From assembly GCA_018971775.1 (NCBI GenBank), contig JAGXAB010000003.1, positions 1 through 64,000 of the forward strand: a stretch of DNA of 64,000 nt, read 5' to 3'. Positions within the stretch are counted from its first letter, which is position 1; every line of letters begins with the position of its first letter. Shown here one piece after another: positions 49,378 through 59,900 of the stretch. Below the pieces are notes generated by a model. It was not told where the DNA came from. It saw nothing but the letters and a program-made list of their open reading frames with translations, and searched no databases. The translations under genes were made by a program, and so were the position numbers. Source of the DNA: Cyanobacteria bacterium REEB67. Lineage in GTDB: Bacteria > Cyanobacteriota > Vampirovibrionia > Obscuribacterales > Obscuribacteraceae.

Positions 49378-50655
49378 TCAATCATGCCAGTTCAGAAGCT
49401 GCACGCTGATAGCGGCACCTTCGGCTAAAAATTCCGACTCTTGCGGGAAGAGCATCAGGCAGTCGGCGGCGGCAAGACCGGTGAGCATGTGCGATTCCTG
49501 GCCGCTTGTCGCCGCTGCGGTCAACGATCCATCGGCGGCGCTCGCCAGTGTACCGCGCACGAAATCGAGACGCCCTGCTTTTTTCTGGAGATTGCGCGTC
49601 AGTCTTGCAGTAGTGATGCGAGCGCTTTTCTGGCGGAGACCCTGGATGATTTTGAGCGCCGGTTTGACGAAAAGATTGAATGTAATCAAGGCCGAGACTG
49701 GATTGCCAGGCAGTCCGAAGATCAATTTCTCGACGCGGTCGCCTTTTTCGATGACGCCGAAATAAACAGGTTTACCGGGCTTGACTGCGACTCGCCAGAA
49801 GACTGTGCGCACGCCGAGCTCTTCAAAAGCTTCTTTGACAAAGTCGCGCTCGCCTACCGAGACACCACCAAGAGTGAGGACAACATCGCTTGCGGCAAGA
49901 GCTTCAGTAAGCACAGCAAGAGTTTCGGCGCGATCGTCAAGGCAGTGGAGAGCCTTGATTTCCCTCACGTTCAAGCAGCGCAGAGCGGCGACAAGAGCCG
50001 GTGTGTTTGAGTTGTAGATCTGAGCGCCACTCAATTGCACACCCGGTGCCGGCTCGACAAGCTCATCGCCGGTAGCGACAACGGCAAAGCGCGCTTGTTT
50101 GTAAACCTGCACTTCGCTTAAACCAAGCGTCGCCAGCAAGCCGATTACAGGCGGAGAAACAGCCATGCCGGGAGCGAGGACGCTCGTACCTTGCTCTACT
50201 TCTTCACCCTGCATGCGGATGTTTTCGCCGATTTTTGTGCGCGTGGCAAAAGCGATTTTGGCCGGGGCGCCATCAGCAGCTTCAATTATTCGGCAGTATT
50301 CTTTCATCACCACTGCTTCGACGCTCTCCGGCACGGGAGCACCGGTGAGGATGCGCAGGCAATGGCCGGGTGCCAGGGCTCTCTCTGCAAGCGATGCCGG
50401 ATCTGCACCGGCCGCCACTTCGCCGTCAAAAATCAATTCGATCTGGTTGTCCTGTGCGGCGGAGACCAAATCTTCGACAAGCACGCCGTAGCCATCGACG
50501 GCGCTGTTGTTGAAGCGCGGTAGATCGAAACCGGCCTGTAGCGCATGCGAAAGCACCCGGCCGAGGGCGTCCGCGCAGTTTATCGTTTCGCTGACACGCT
50601 CGAAGCGTGCGCCTTCAGTGCGGATTTCCTGCAGGGCTTGTTCGTAGGTAAGCAT
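49378..50655 (-). CDS. moeA: Molybdopterin molybdotransferase MoeA
   Basis: FNNSAVDGYGV; VVATGDELVEPAPGVQLSGAQIYNSN; FGLPGNPVSALITF. Confidence 0.93.
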   Translation of the reverse strand: MLTYEQALQEIRTEGARFERVSETINCADALGRVLSHALQAGFDLPRFNNSAVDGYGVLVEDLVSAAQDNQIELIFDGEVAAGADPASLAERALAPGHCLRILTGAPVPESVEAVVMKEYCRIIEAADGAPAKIAFATRTKIGENIRMQGEEVEQGTSVLAPGMAVSPPVIGLLATLGLSEVQVYKQARFAVVATGDELVEPAPGVQLSGAQIYNSNTPALVAALRCLNVREIKALHCLDDRAETLAVLTEALAASDVVLTLGGVSVGERDFVKEAFEELGVRTVFWRVAVKPGKPVYFGVIEKGDRVEKLIFGLPGNPVSALITFNLFVKPALKIIQGLRQKSARITTARLTRNLQKKAGRLDFVRGTLASAADGSLTAAATSGQESHMLTGLAAADCLMLFPQESEFLAEGAAISVQLLNWHD

Positions 50656-50658
50656 CGC

Positions 50659-51627
50659 TTATTTCTTGGACAGGTCGGTCTGGCCCTGACTCTTGTCGTG
50701 GCTGTCGCCGTGACCGGCGCCTTCGAGCATGGCAAAGGCATGGGTGATCGCTGGGAAGATTGCCGTCAGACCGTCTTGCACGCCGGATGGCGAGCCGGGC
50801 AGGCTGATCAAAATAGTCTTGTTGCGCACGCCGGCGACACCGCGGCTGAGCATGGCGAAGGAATTGCGCTCCTGGCCGTAATCGCGAATAGCCTCGGCAA
50901 CGCCAGGCAGCTCACGTTCGATCAGGCGGTTGAGCGCTTCCGGTGTATTGTCGCGGGGCGAGATACCGGTACCGCCGGTGGTGATCAGCAAATTTACCTG
51001 CAGGTCGTCGCAACAGCGGCGCACGGCCGGTACTATTTCCGATTCGTCATCGGGGAAGACTGAATATTCGGCGATGTCGAAATTGCGCTCTTTCAAGAAA
51101 TCGACAATGATCTTGCCCGATTTATCTTCGCTCTTGCACTTGGCCGCAGTGTCGGAGAGGACGAGTACCGCTGCGCGGAAAGGCTTACTGCCGGCTGCTT
51201 TTGCCGCGGCTGTAAAATCGGATTTGCCACCTTTTTTGCTGACTAAGGTGACGCTTTCGATCTGCATAAATTCATCGACCATTTTGGCCATGTCATAAAT
51301 TGTCAGCGCCGCCACCGATGCCGCTGTCAATGCTTCCATTTCGACACCGGTCTTGTAGACGGCTTTGACGGTGCATTCGATTTCTATTGAATCTTCATCG
51401 ACATGAAATTCAACGCCGACAAATTCGACCGGGATCGGATGGCAATAAGGAATGATTGTGCTGGTGTTTTTGGCGGCCTGGATGGCGGCTACTTTGGCTA
51501 CAGCGAGCGGATTGCCCTTGGGCAGAGTATTGGTGCGGATTTGGTCGATGGTGCCGGGGCTGACCCGGAGGACCGCTTTTGCCACCGCTTCTCTAAGGGT
51601 GCTCACCTTTTGTGAAACGTCGCGCAT
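50659..51627 (-). CDS. moaCB: Bifunctional MoaC/MoaB fusion protein
   Basis: MoaC part AAIQAAKNTSTIIPYCHPIP; MoaB part LLITTGGTGISPRDNTPEAL and LPGSPSGVQDGL. Confidence 0.92.
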   Translation of the reverse strand: MRDVSQKVSTLREAVAKAVLRVSPGTIDQIRTNTLPKGNPLAVAKVAAIQAAKNTSTIIPYCHPIPVEFVGVEFHVDEDSIEIECTVKAVYKTGVEMEALTAASVAALTIYDMAKMVDEFMQIESVTLVSKKGGKSDFTAAAKAAGSKPFRAAVLVLSDTAAKCKSEDKSGKIIVDFLKERNFDIAEYSVFPDDESEIVPAVRRCCDDLQVNLLITTGGTGISPRDNTPEALNRLIERELPGVAEAIRDYGQERNSFAMLSRGVAGVRNKTILISLPGSPSGVQDGLTAIFPAITHAFAMLEGAGHGDSHDKSQGQTDLSKK

Positions 51628-51636
51628 GCTTAACCT

Positions 51637-52647
51637 TTATCCTCCAATTTCAATCATCGCTCGATTATCGTTTGCCGCTATCTCTTCCGCTGGGGGATGG
51701 GCTTCCGGCTTCATCCTGAGCGAGTCGAGAATCATACCTTGAAGAGTACTGTCTGTGGCACCCAGCCTCATGGCATCGCGAAGATTTGTTTCCGCCGGGT
51801 AAAAGAGGCAAGACTTGACCTGGCCATCGGCGGTCAATCTCAGGCGATTGCAGGTCGAGCAAAAACTGTCGGACATCGACGATATAAAGCTGACCGTGCC
51901 GATGCCGCCTTCGATGGCGTAATCTTTGCCGACAGCCGAGCGGTCGTCTTCGAGTTTGCGTAATTGATAGTGTTCGCCGATCAGGGCGAGCATGTCTTTG
52001 TAAGTGACCACTTTTTCATTGGTCCACTGATTGTCTTTAAAAGGCATGTATTCGATGAAACGCACGTTGACTCGGTTTTTGGCGGCAAATTCGACGAAGT
52101 CGAGAATCTCGTCATCGTTGACGCCGGACATGACGACGACATTGATTTTGACGCTGGCGAAATTTTGCTTGAGGGCTCCGTCTATGCCGGCCATGACAGC
52201 ATCGAAGACTTTGACGTCCTGTCTGGCGATGGCGCTGAAGCGCTCTGGTTTAAACGAATCGAGACTGATATTTAGTTGCGAAAGGCCGCTTGCATAGAGG
52301 TCTTCGACGTGGCCTGCAAGCAGAGTGGCATTGGTAGTCATGGCCAGAGTCTTGAGACCGTCCATGCGACCGAGGCCGCGGATTAGCAAAGGCAAATCTT
52401 TGCGCACCATTGGTTCGCCGCCGGTGAGGCGGATTTTCGTCACACCCATTTCGATGAAAATGGCAGCGACACGTTCGATTTCTTCGAAAGTAAGAAGTTC
52501 CTGGCGCTTCTTCCAGGCCAGGCCTTCGACCGGCATGCAGTAGGTGCAGCGCAGATTGCAACGGTCGGTGACTGAGATGCGCAGATAAGTGTGTTCGCGG
52601 CCGAAGCCGTCCACCAGTCTATTTGCTAGGGTCTGGGGCGCTGCCAT
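51637..52647 (-). CDS. moaA: GTP 3',8-cyclase MoaA
   Basis: SVTDRCNLRCTYCMP; IRLTGGEPMVRKDL; CSTCNRLRLTADG; C-terminal GG. Confidence 0.95.
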   Translation of the reverse strand: MAAPQTLANRLVDGFGREHTYLRISVTDRCNLRCTYCMPVEGLAWKKRQELLTFEEIERVAAIFIEMGVTKIRLTGGEPMVRKDLPLLIRGLGRMDGLKTLAMTTNATLLAGHVEDLYASGLSQLNISLDSFKPERFSAIARQDVKVFDAVMAGIDGALKQNFASVKINVVVMSGVNDDEILDFVEFAAKNRVNVRFIEYMPFKDNQWTNEKVVTYKDMLALIGEHYQLRKLEDDRSAVGKDYAIEGGIGTVSFISSMSDSFCSTCNRLRLTADGQVKSCLFYPAETNLRDAMRLGATDSTLQGMILDSLRMKPEAHPPAEEIAANDNRAMIEIGG

Positions 52648-53130
52648 CTATTTGCCGCCCGCCAGTTGAGGCTTGTGTTCGTACTCGCGTTCTTGATCAT
52701 GTCCGTGACTGCAGTTTACCCAATCGGCGCTGCCGTCCAGATAATGTTCTTTTTTCCAGATCGGTAATCTCTTTTTGATTTCGTCGATGATATAACGCGA
52801 TGCCTGATAGGCCTGATCGCGATGAGCGGCGGCGACTCCGAGGAAGACGGCCGCTTCGCCGATGGCCAGTTCGCCTACCCGGTGCACGGCCAGGCATTTG
52901 ATGATCTGATAGCGTTCCTGCGCTTCGGCGAAGATGCGCAGAGCTTCGGCCCTGGCCAGTGGCTCGTAACCTTCATAGCTCAAGGCGCGCACTTTTTTGC
53001 CTTCGTTATGATTGCGGACGACGCCTTCAAATGTAATCAGCGCGCCAGCGCGGTCGTCGCGCAGTGCTTCTTTGAGCTGCTCGCAGTCGATCGCTCTGTC
53101 GGTCAGTTCAAAGATCGGTACTTGCGGCAT
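52648..53130 (-). CDS. moaE: Molybdopterin synthase catalytic subunit MoaE
   Basis: ITFEGVVRNHNEGKKVRALSYEGYEPLA; HRVGELAIGEAAVFLGVAAAHR; start refined. Confidence 0.92.
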   Translation of the reverse strand: MPQVPIFELTDRAIDCEQLKEALRDDRAGALITFEGVVRNHNEGKKVRALSYEGYEPLARAEALRIFAEAQERYQIIKCLAVHRVGELAIGEAAVFLGVAAAHRDQAYQASRYIIDEIKKRLPIWKKEHYLDGSADWVNCSHGHDQEREYEHKPQLAGGK

Positions 53131-53134
53131 GGGC

Positions 53135-53413
53135 TCAGCCTCCAGCCACGGGCGGAACAAAGATGATTTCGCACTGATCTTCAATGGCCGTGTCGAAGCT
53201 GACAAAATCGTCCTTGATGGCCACGCGCAGTCTCTCCACCGGCAGGGCAAAGCCGTGCTTGCCGCGCAATTCTTCATAAAGAGCGCGCAGGGTTGGGGCG
53301 GTCGTCTCAATCGTTTCTTCAGCCAGGCCTCGCTCCTCGCGAAGCAGGGCAAAATAGCGGACCTTCAGGCTTTTCGCATTTGCTTTGTTCACAGTTGCAA
53401 TTATACTGCTCAA
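53135..53413 (-). CDS. moaD: Molybdopterin synthase sulfur carrier subunit MoaD
   Basis: KVRYFALLREERGLAEETIET; C-terminal FVPPVAGG. Confidence 0.9.
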   Translation of the reverse strand: MSSIIATVNKANAKSLKVRYFALLREERGLAEETIETTAPTLRALYEELRGKHGFALPVERLRVAIKDDFVSFDTAIEDQCEIIFVPPVAGG

Positions 53414-53501
53414 GCGACTGACAATTGCCAGCCTTTGCAGCCTTTATCTTAATAGTGAAAGATCCGTTATTCTTGGATTTTCAAATAAAGGACTGGGGAA
53501 A

Positions 53502-55604
53502 ATGTCTGAATCTGTAAAAACGAGCCAAGCTTACGGTGGTTATGGGGGCTGGACTTCTCCAATTAGTGCCGCCATGGTCGCCGCCGGCGCCGTCCGCCTC
53601 AACCAACCACTTTATGGTGATGACGGGCACACCCTTTATTTCCTGGAAGGTCGCCCGAGCGAAGCTGGGCGGCAGGCTCTTGTCCGCCGCGTCGGTGCGG
53701 GAGCGGGCCGGCTCGAGGACGTCACAGAGGGCTCGGTCAATATTCGCAGTCTCGTCCACGAGTACGGCGGCGGGGCTGTCGGCTTTGGCGATGGTTTGAT
53801 TTTTTATTCCAACTACAGTGATCAGCGCCTCTACGTCATCGCTCAGAACGGTGCAAAAGGCAAACAGGCCGAGGCTCTGGCCATAAGTCCGGAGGGGCCC
53901 TATCGCTTCTCCGATTATTGTGTCGATGCCAGAAACAAACGCGTCATTTGCGTTATGGAAGATCACGCGCCGGTAAAAAGCGGCCAGGCGGCCGAACCGG
54001 TAAATATTATCGTTGCTTTTTCCTATGCCGGCGCCGCGGCAAAATTGCAGGGAGACGATGATGGCGCGGAGGTGGTTGCGCCGCCGCAGATTCTCGTGCA
54101 GGGCAGCGATTTCTATGCTTTCCCGCGATTGAGCGCTGATCGCTCGCAACTGGCCTTTATGCGCTGGGAGCATCCTAATTTGCCCTGGGATGATTCGCAA
54201 TTAATCGTCCTGGACCTGACTACAGGTAAGGAAACAGTCGTCGCCGGTCAGGCCGACGCCTCGGTTTTTCAGCCGCAATGGGCGCCGGACGGGACTTTGT
54301 TTTTTGTCTCGGATTGCTCCGGCTTCTGGAATCTCTATGCTTATCGTCCGGCGATGGCGGGCGGCCGAGCAGAAGTAACCAGTGTTACTCCAGCCGCCTA
54401 CAGCGAATGTGAATTTGGCCAGCCTCTCTGGGTCTTTGGTCAGTCGACCTATGTCGTCGTAGATGAGCGCACCCTCATTTGCGCCGTCAATAAAAAAGGA
54501 CTCTGGTCCTTAATCCGACTCGATCTAGACTGGACCGGCGCGGGCAGGCATAAGTCGAGCGACATAGAGAGCCCTTACACCGACGTCTCCTGCCTCAGCC
54601 TCGGCCGCAGCGGCGCCAGCAATAATCAGGATTTTCGCGTCGCCATGCTGGCCGGAGCCGCCTCTATAGCCGAAGCGGTGGTGGAATACAATGCAGCGAC
54701 CAATTCTTTTATAAGCGTGCGCAGCTCCGCTCCGACCGTGCCCGATTCCGGCTATGTGTCGAAGCCCGATGTTATCGAATTTCCGACCGAGGGCGGACTG
54801 AGTGCTTTTGCTTTTTTCTATGCGCCGACCAGTAAAGATTTTGCCCCTGTTCAAAATCCAAACGGCAAGGCCGATCTGCCACCACTGCTGGTGAAATGTC
54901 ACGGTGGGCCGACCGGGGCGGCGGGCAGCGATCTGTCGCTCGGCATCCAGTTCTGGACCTCGCGCGGCTTCGCCGTCGTCGATGTCAACTACGGCGGCAG
55001 TACCGGTTATGGTCGCGCTTATCGCAAGCGTCTGAACGACAACTGGGGCATAGTCGATGTCGATGATTGCGTCAATGTCGTCAAATATCTGACCGCTTCC
55101 GGACGAGTGGACGGTGCCAGAGTTGCCATCACCGGTGGTAGCGCCGGCGGCTATACCGTACTGTGCGCGCTTACCTTCAAGGATATTTTCAAAGCCGGAG
55201 CCAGTCATTACGGCATCGGTGACCTCGAGGCCCTGGTGCGCGATACGCACAAATTTGAAGCCCGCTATCTGGACAATCTGGTTGGTCCCTACCCGGCTGG
55301 CGTCGATATTTACAAGGCTCGGTCTCCTATCCACCATGTCGAAAAACTGCAATGTCCGGTAATATTCTTTCAGGGTCTCGAGGACAAAGTCGTGCCTCCC
55401 AATCAGGCTGAGGCCATGGTGGCAGCCCTGGACGCCAAAAAGATTCCGGTTGCTTATCTCGCCTATGAAGGCGAACAACACGGATTTCGGCAGGCGGCCA
55501 ATATTGTCCGCACACTGGAAGCAGAGCTCTATTTTTATCGTCGCATTTTTAACATCGTCAGCGATGAAAAGCTGCCCGCCGTAGAGATCAAAAACGCCAG
55601 GTGA
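53502..55604 (+). CDS. S9 family prolyl-oligopeptidase-type serine peptidase
   Basis: FAVVDVNYGGSTGYGRAYRKRLNDNWGIVDVDD; ITGGSAGGYTVLCAL; EGEQHGF; start refined. Confidence 0.92.
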   Translation: MSESVKTSQAYGGYGGWTSPISAAMVAAGAVRLNQPLYGDDGHTLYFLEGRPSEAGRQALVRRVGAGAGRLEDVTEGSVNIRSLVHEYGGGAVGFGDGLIFYSNYSDQRLYVIAQNGAKGKQAEALAISPEGPYRFSDYCVDARNKRVICVMEDHAPVKSGQAAEPVNIIVAFSYAGAAAKLQGDDDGAEVVAPPQILVQGSDFYAFPRLSADRSQLAFMRWEHPNLPWDDSQLIVLDLTTGKETVVAGQADASVFQPQWAPDGTLFFVSDCSGFWNLYAYRPAMAGGRAEVTSVTPAAYSECEFGQPLWVFGQSTYVVVDERTLICAVNKKGLWSLIRLDLDWTGAGRHKSSDIESPYTDVSCLSLGRSGASNNQDFRVAMLAGAASIAEAVVEYNAATNSFISVRSSAPTVPDSGYVSKPDVIEFPTEGGLSAFAFFYAPTSKDFAPVQNPNGKADLPPLLVKCHGGPTGAAGSDLSLGIQFWTSRGFAVVDVNYGGSTGYGRAYRKRLNDNWGIVDVDDCVNVVKYLTASGRVDGARVAITGGSAGGYTVLCALTFKDIFKAGASHYGIGDLEALVRDTHKFEARYLDNLVGPYPAGVDIYKARSPIHHVEKLQCPVIFFQGLEDKVVPPNQAEAMVAALDAKKIPVAYLAYEGEQHGFRQAANIVRTLEAELYFYRRIFNIVSDEKLPAVEIKNAR

Positions 55605-55628
55605 AACGCTTGTCGAGGAGATGAAACT

Positions 55629-55779
55629 TTGAAATTACCACTCCTCAAAGGCTCGTTGTGTGCTTTGCTTTTCTCTCTGGTCTCTGCCTCATTCGGTGCC
55701 GCTCATGGGGCAGTCTTTTTTGGGCGACCGCAAATATGTGATCGATAGCGATAAGATGTTGATTCGTTTTGCCCGCTGA
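55629..55779 (+). pseudogene. Small secreted ORF interrupted by a T6 homopolymer frameshift
   Basis: LKLPLLKGSLCALLFSLVSASFGAAHGAV then, after a 1-nt shift at T6 (55716-55721), FLGDRKYVIDSDKMLIRFAR*. Confidence 0.35.
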
Positions 55780-55861
55780 GCACAACTGCTTTTGAAGGAC
55801 TAGAATCAGAAGACAAGTAGTGATCGGAAACCCAAGGTATCCCCGATGAATTTAAATATCC

Positions 55862-56167
55862 ATGGCTAAGCAATGTACCAGGCTCCTGGTCTGTACTAAG
55901 GGTAAGCATTGCTCGGCAAATGATGGGCCGAGCGTCTTGAAAAAGTTGCGCAGAACGATCGAGAGATGTGAGCTCGATCAGTTTTTTAAGGTAAAAAAGA
56001 GCGGCTGTTTAGGCTATTGCCGGTATGCGCCGGTGATTAGCGTCGAGAGCTATGGCTTTTATTACGGCAAAGTGCGCGAAAGTGACTGCCAGGAAATCAT
56101 CGAGAGGCATCTTGCCAAGAAAAAACCACTGAAACGTCTCCTTTTGCCCTCTAAGAAAAGCAAATAG
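55862..56167 (+). CDS. (2Fe-2S) ferredoxin domain-containing protein (thioredoxin-like)
   Basis: LLVCTKGKHCSANDGPSVLKKL; KKSGCLGYCRYAPVISVES. Confidence 0.82.
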   Translation: MAKQCTRLLVCTKGKHCSANDGPSVLKKLRRTIERCELDQFFKVKKSGCLGYCRYAPVISVESYGFYYGKVRESDCQEIIERHLAKKKPLKRLLLPSKKSK

Positions 56168-56254
56168 GTGTAAATGGCGGCAAATAGGCCCCAAAAGACT
56201 ATTAATACGGTAAATTAATGGGAGTTATTTCCATCCAGAGATGTTCGGGAGTTT

Positions 56255-56968
56255 TTGTCGATGACCAGCGAACCGACAGGTTCTAGCACCACTAATCGCG
56301 GCGAGCCGCTCTTTACGAGAGTGCTGGCCGATTTGCGGCTGCATCGCCCTGGCCTGGCCAACCGTCTTGCCGCTAACAGTACCGTGCTGGAGCGGGTGCG
56401 TGAATACGAGAAGCAAACGGCGCTGATCACCCAGCAGGTCAAATTGGCCGCCGCCCGGGGAGAAGACATCGAAAAGCTCGCCCTGCTAGACCCGGTCACC
56501 GAGCTCTACAATCACCGCGCTTTCGTCAAAGAGCTCAAGGCCGAGATGGCCCGCGCCAAACGCTATCGTCATCCCGTCTCGCTCGTGATCATGAGCGTGG
56601 ACGGTTATGAGGAGCTGGTACACCAGTTTGGTCCGCTCACGGCCGAGGCCATTCAAAAAATCGTCTCTAACGCCATCCGCTCCGCCCTGCGGGAAGTGGA
56701 TGTAGCGGCTCGCTACAATGCCTGGCAGTATGCCGTCATTTTGCCCCAGACCAGCGCGGCCGGTGCCTCCATGGTCGGCGAGCGCATCCGTCAGCGCGTC
56801 GGCAACCAGGCTATCGTACACAACTGGCAAAATTTTTCGGTGACCGCCTCTGTCGGTGTGGCCACATCTCCGGATCATGCCGCCGAATACGACGAGCTTA
56901 TCGCCTGTGCTATGGAAGCACTCGAAACCGCCCTCCTGCGCGGCGGCGATCGGGTCGTCTCCGTCTAG
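56255..56968 (+). CDS. Diguanylate-cyclase-like protein with degenerate GGDEF
   Basis: LLDPVTELYNHRAFVKELKAEMARAKRYRHPVSLVIMSVDGYEEL; YNAWQYAVILPQ in the GGDEF position. Confidence 0.8.
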   Translation: MSMTSEPTGSSTTNRGEPLFTRVLADLRLHRPGLANRLAANSTVLERVREYEKQTALITQQVKLAAARGEDIEKLALLDPVTELYNHRAFVKELKAEMARAKRYRHPVSLVIMSVDGYEELVHQFGPLTAEAIQKIVSNAIRSALREVDVAARYNAWQYAVILPQTSAAGASMVGERIRQRVGNQAIVHNWQNFSVTASVGVATSPDHAAEYDELIACAMEALETALLRGGDRVVSV

Positions 56969-56978
56969 TCTTATCTGT

Positions 56979-59900
56979 CTAGTCGATGGTCTTTGGCAAA
57001 TTGGCCCCGCCACCGCCGGGAGTCTCGATGACAATGGTCTCTCCGGCTTTCACTTCCACGGTGTCGGTGCTGGCCAGAGCGGTCACGGCGCCGTTTGCGT
57101 CAACCAGATAATTAGCCCCCGGTGCGCCCGCGCCGCCGCCGTTGAGACCCGGCGCGCCGCTTTTGCGACGATTAGAGAGGATGGTGGCTGACATGCCTTT
57201 GAGGAAACGGATGCGGCGTCTTGTCCCGCATCCGCCTGTAAATTGACCGCTGCCACCGCTGTGGCGGCGGATTGAAAATTCTTCGAGTATTACGGGAAAG
57301 CGCTCCTCGAGTATTTCGGGATCGGTGAGGCGAGAATTGGTCATATGCGTCTGTACGGCGTCGCAACCGGAGAAGCCCGGCCCGGCTCCTGAGCCGCCGG
57401 CGATCGTTTCATAATACTGATGCTCGGCATCTCCGAAGGTAAAATTGTTCATTGTGCCCTGAGAGCCGGCCAGGGCGCCGATGGCCTGGTAAAGGGCATC
57501 GACTACGACCTGGGAAGTTTCGACGTTGCCGGCGACGACGGCGGCCGGACAACGAGGGTTGAGCAGGCAGCCCTCTGGCACAATCAGGTCCAGGGGCTCG
57601 CTGCAGCCGTCGTTTAGCGGTATCTCGCTGCGGCTGAGAGTGCGGAAGACATAGAGTACGGCGGCGCGTGTCACCGCTAGTGGTGCATTGAGATTGTTGT
57701 CGGCCTGGGGAGAAGTGCCGGTAAAGTCAATGGTGGCGCGTCGTTTTGCTTGATCAACGCTCACTTTGACATGTATTTCGCTGCCGTCGTCCATGGCACA
57801 GATGGCCTTCCCTGAAGGGAGTACAGCTAGTATGGAGGCGATCTCATCGGCGGCATTCTGGCGCACAAAAGCCATGTAGGCTCTGACTGTATCGAGGCCA
57901 TAGCGGTCGATTGTTTTGTAGAGAGCATCGCAGCCTTTGTTATTGGCGGCGATTTGCGCCTGCAGATCTTTGATGTTTTGAGCGATATTACGAGCCGGAT
58001 ATCTGGCAGTGCTCAATGCCGCGACAAAATCTTCTTCTAAAAAGCGGCCGTCCGCGAGCACTTTGAGATTGTCGAATAAAACACCTTCTTCTTCGATGTG
58101 GCGGCTGCTCGCAGGCATGCTACCGGGGGTGATACCGCCAATATCGGCGTGATGTCCGCGTGAGCCGACAAAAAAGAGGAGCTGCTCGGGATTTTCGCGG
58201 CTAAAAATCGGACTGATCACGGTCATGTCGGGCAGGTGCGTACCGCCATTGTAAGGATTGTTCAAAACATAAGCCTGACCGGCCGCCAGCTCCAGGCCGC
58301 GGTCGCGCAGCAAGCTGGCCACCGAATCTCCCATCGAGCCCAGATGCACGGGGATATGAGGAGCGTTAGCGATCAGCCTGCCCTGCTCGTCAAAAAGTGC
58401 ACAGCTAAAATCCAGTCTCTCTTTGATGTTTACCGAGTGGCTGACCTTTTGCAGAGTCAATCCCATCTCTTCGGCAATAGACATGAAGATATTGTTGAAG
58501 AGTTCGAGCATGACCGGGTCAGCTTTACCCGGCGCTTTTCCGAGACCGTTACTGAGCAGCGGGCTCGGTAAAGCACCATCCCCCTCTTGATCGCGACTGA
58601 GGAGCAGGCAGCCGTCTTCAAGCAATCTCGCCTGCCAGCCTGGATCGACCACTGTCGTCGATATCTCTTCGGTAATCAGGGCCGGACCGGCAATCCATTG
58701 ATTGATGGCCAGCATAGAACGCTGGAAAAGCCTGGCGGCAAGCATTTCTCCGCCATAATATATTTTCCAGGGCTGACCTGTGTAACGGTCGGTGGCATGG
58801 GCGGCATCGGCGGGAACGAGAGCATGAGCGCTTTTTTTGCCATTGTTCCGCTCACTTGCTAATTGCGAAGAGTGCCGGGGTGGTGTGGAAGATTCGATCA
58901 GCACACTTTCGATGATTATGGCAGCGTCGCCTTCGAAGGTGAAGCCAAAAAGTTTCTGATGCTCGTGACAAAAATTACGGGTGATGCTTGCCGCATCGGT
59001 GTCGTAGTCCACCCAGAGAGTCGTGTCTGAGCCTTTGTAGGCGAGCCCGAGCCGGCGTTTAAACTGGCTTGCTGGGCCGAGAACGGCGAGGCATTCCGCC
59101 TCCATTTCATGGCAGGTATCGAGTACTGCCTTCAGTATTTCTGCGCTAAGCGGTGCCGCAATTGTTTTCTGCCTGCTTTCACTGAGAGTGGTGGCACCGA
59201 TGCCGTAGGCCGAGAGCACGCCGGCCATGGGGCTGAGCAGGATTTTTTTGATCTGCAGGCGTTCGGCGATAGCGCAGGCCTGCTGCCCGCCTGCCCCGCC
59301 GAAGGCGACCATGGTCGCACCTCTGACATCGTGTCCTTTTTGCAGCGTGATCGCGGCAATGGCCTGAGCCATTTTTTCCACGGCAACGGTGAGGAAGCCG
59401 TCGGCGACCGCTTCGCTCCTTTTATATGGGCTGGCGATTTCAGCTTGCTTGCTTGCCTCGCTGTTTGTTTGCAGCTGCTCGACTATTTCAGCAAAACGTT
59501 TTTCGGCAGCCAGACGTTCGAGGGGGCCGTTTCCCTGAGGGCCGAATAGTCTGGGGAAGTGCTCCGGAGAAAGTCGACCGAGGAGAAGGTTGGCGTCGGT
59601 GATAGTGGCCGGACCGCCCCGGCCATAGCAAGCCGGACCGGGATTGGCTCCGGCCGACTGCGGTCCGACCAGAAAGCGTTTGCCGTCGCAGTGCAAAACG
59701 GATCCTCCACCTGCTGCCACCGTATGCACGGCGACCATGGGGGTGGTCAATCTGACACCGGCGATGGTGCACTGCATTTGCTTTTCCAGAACGCCGCGAT
59801 AATAAGAAACATCAGTGGAGGTGCCCCCCATGTCGAAGCCGACTACGGTGAGCGCTTGATCTTGCTGGTGCGCCCTGGCTACTGCCACCGCTCCCAACAC

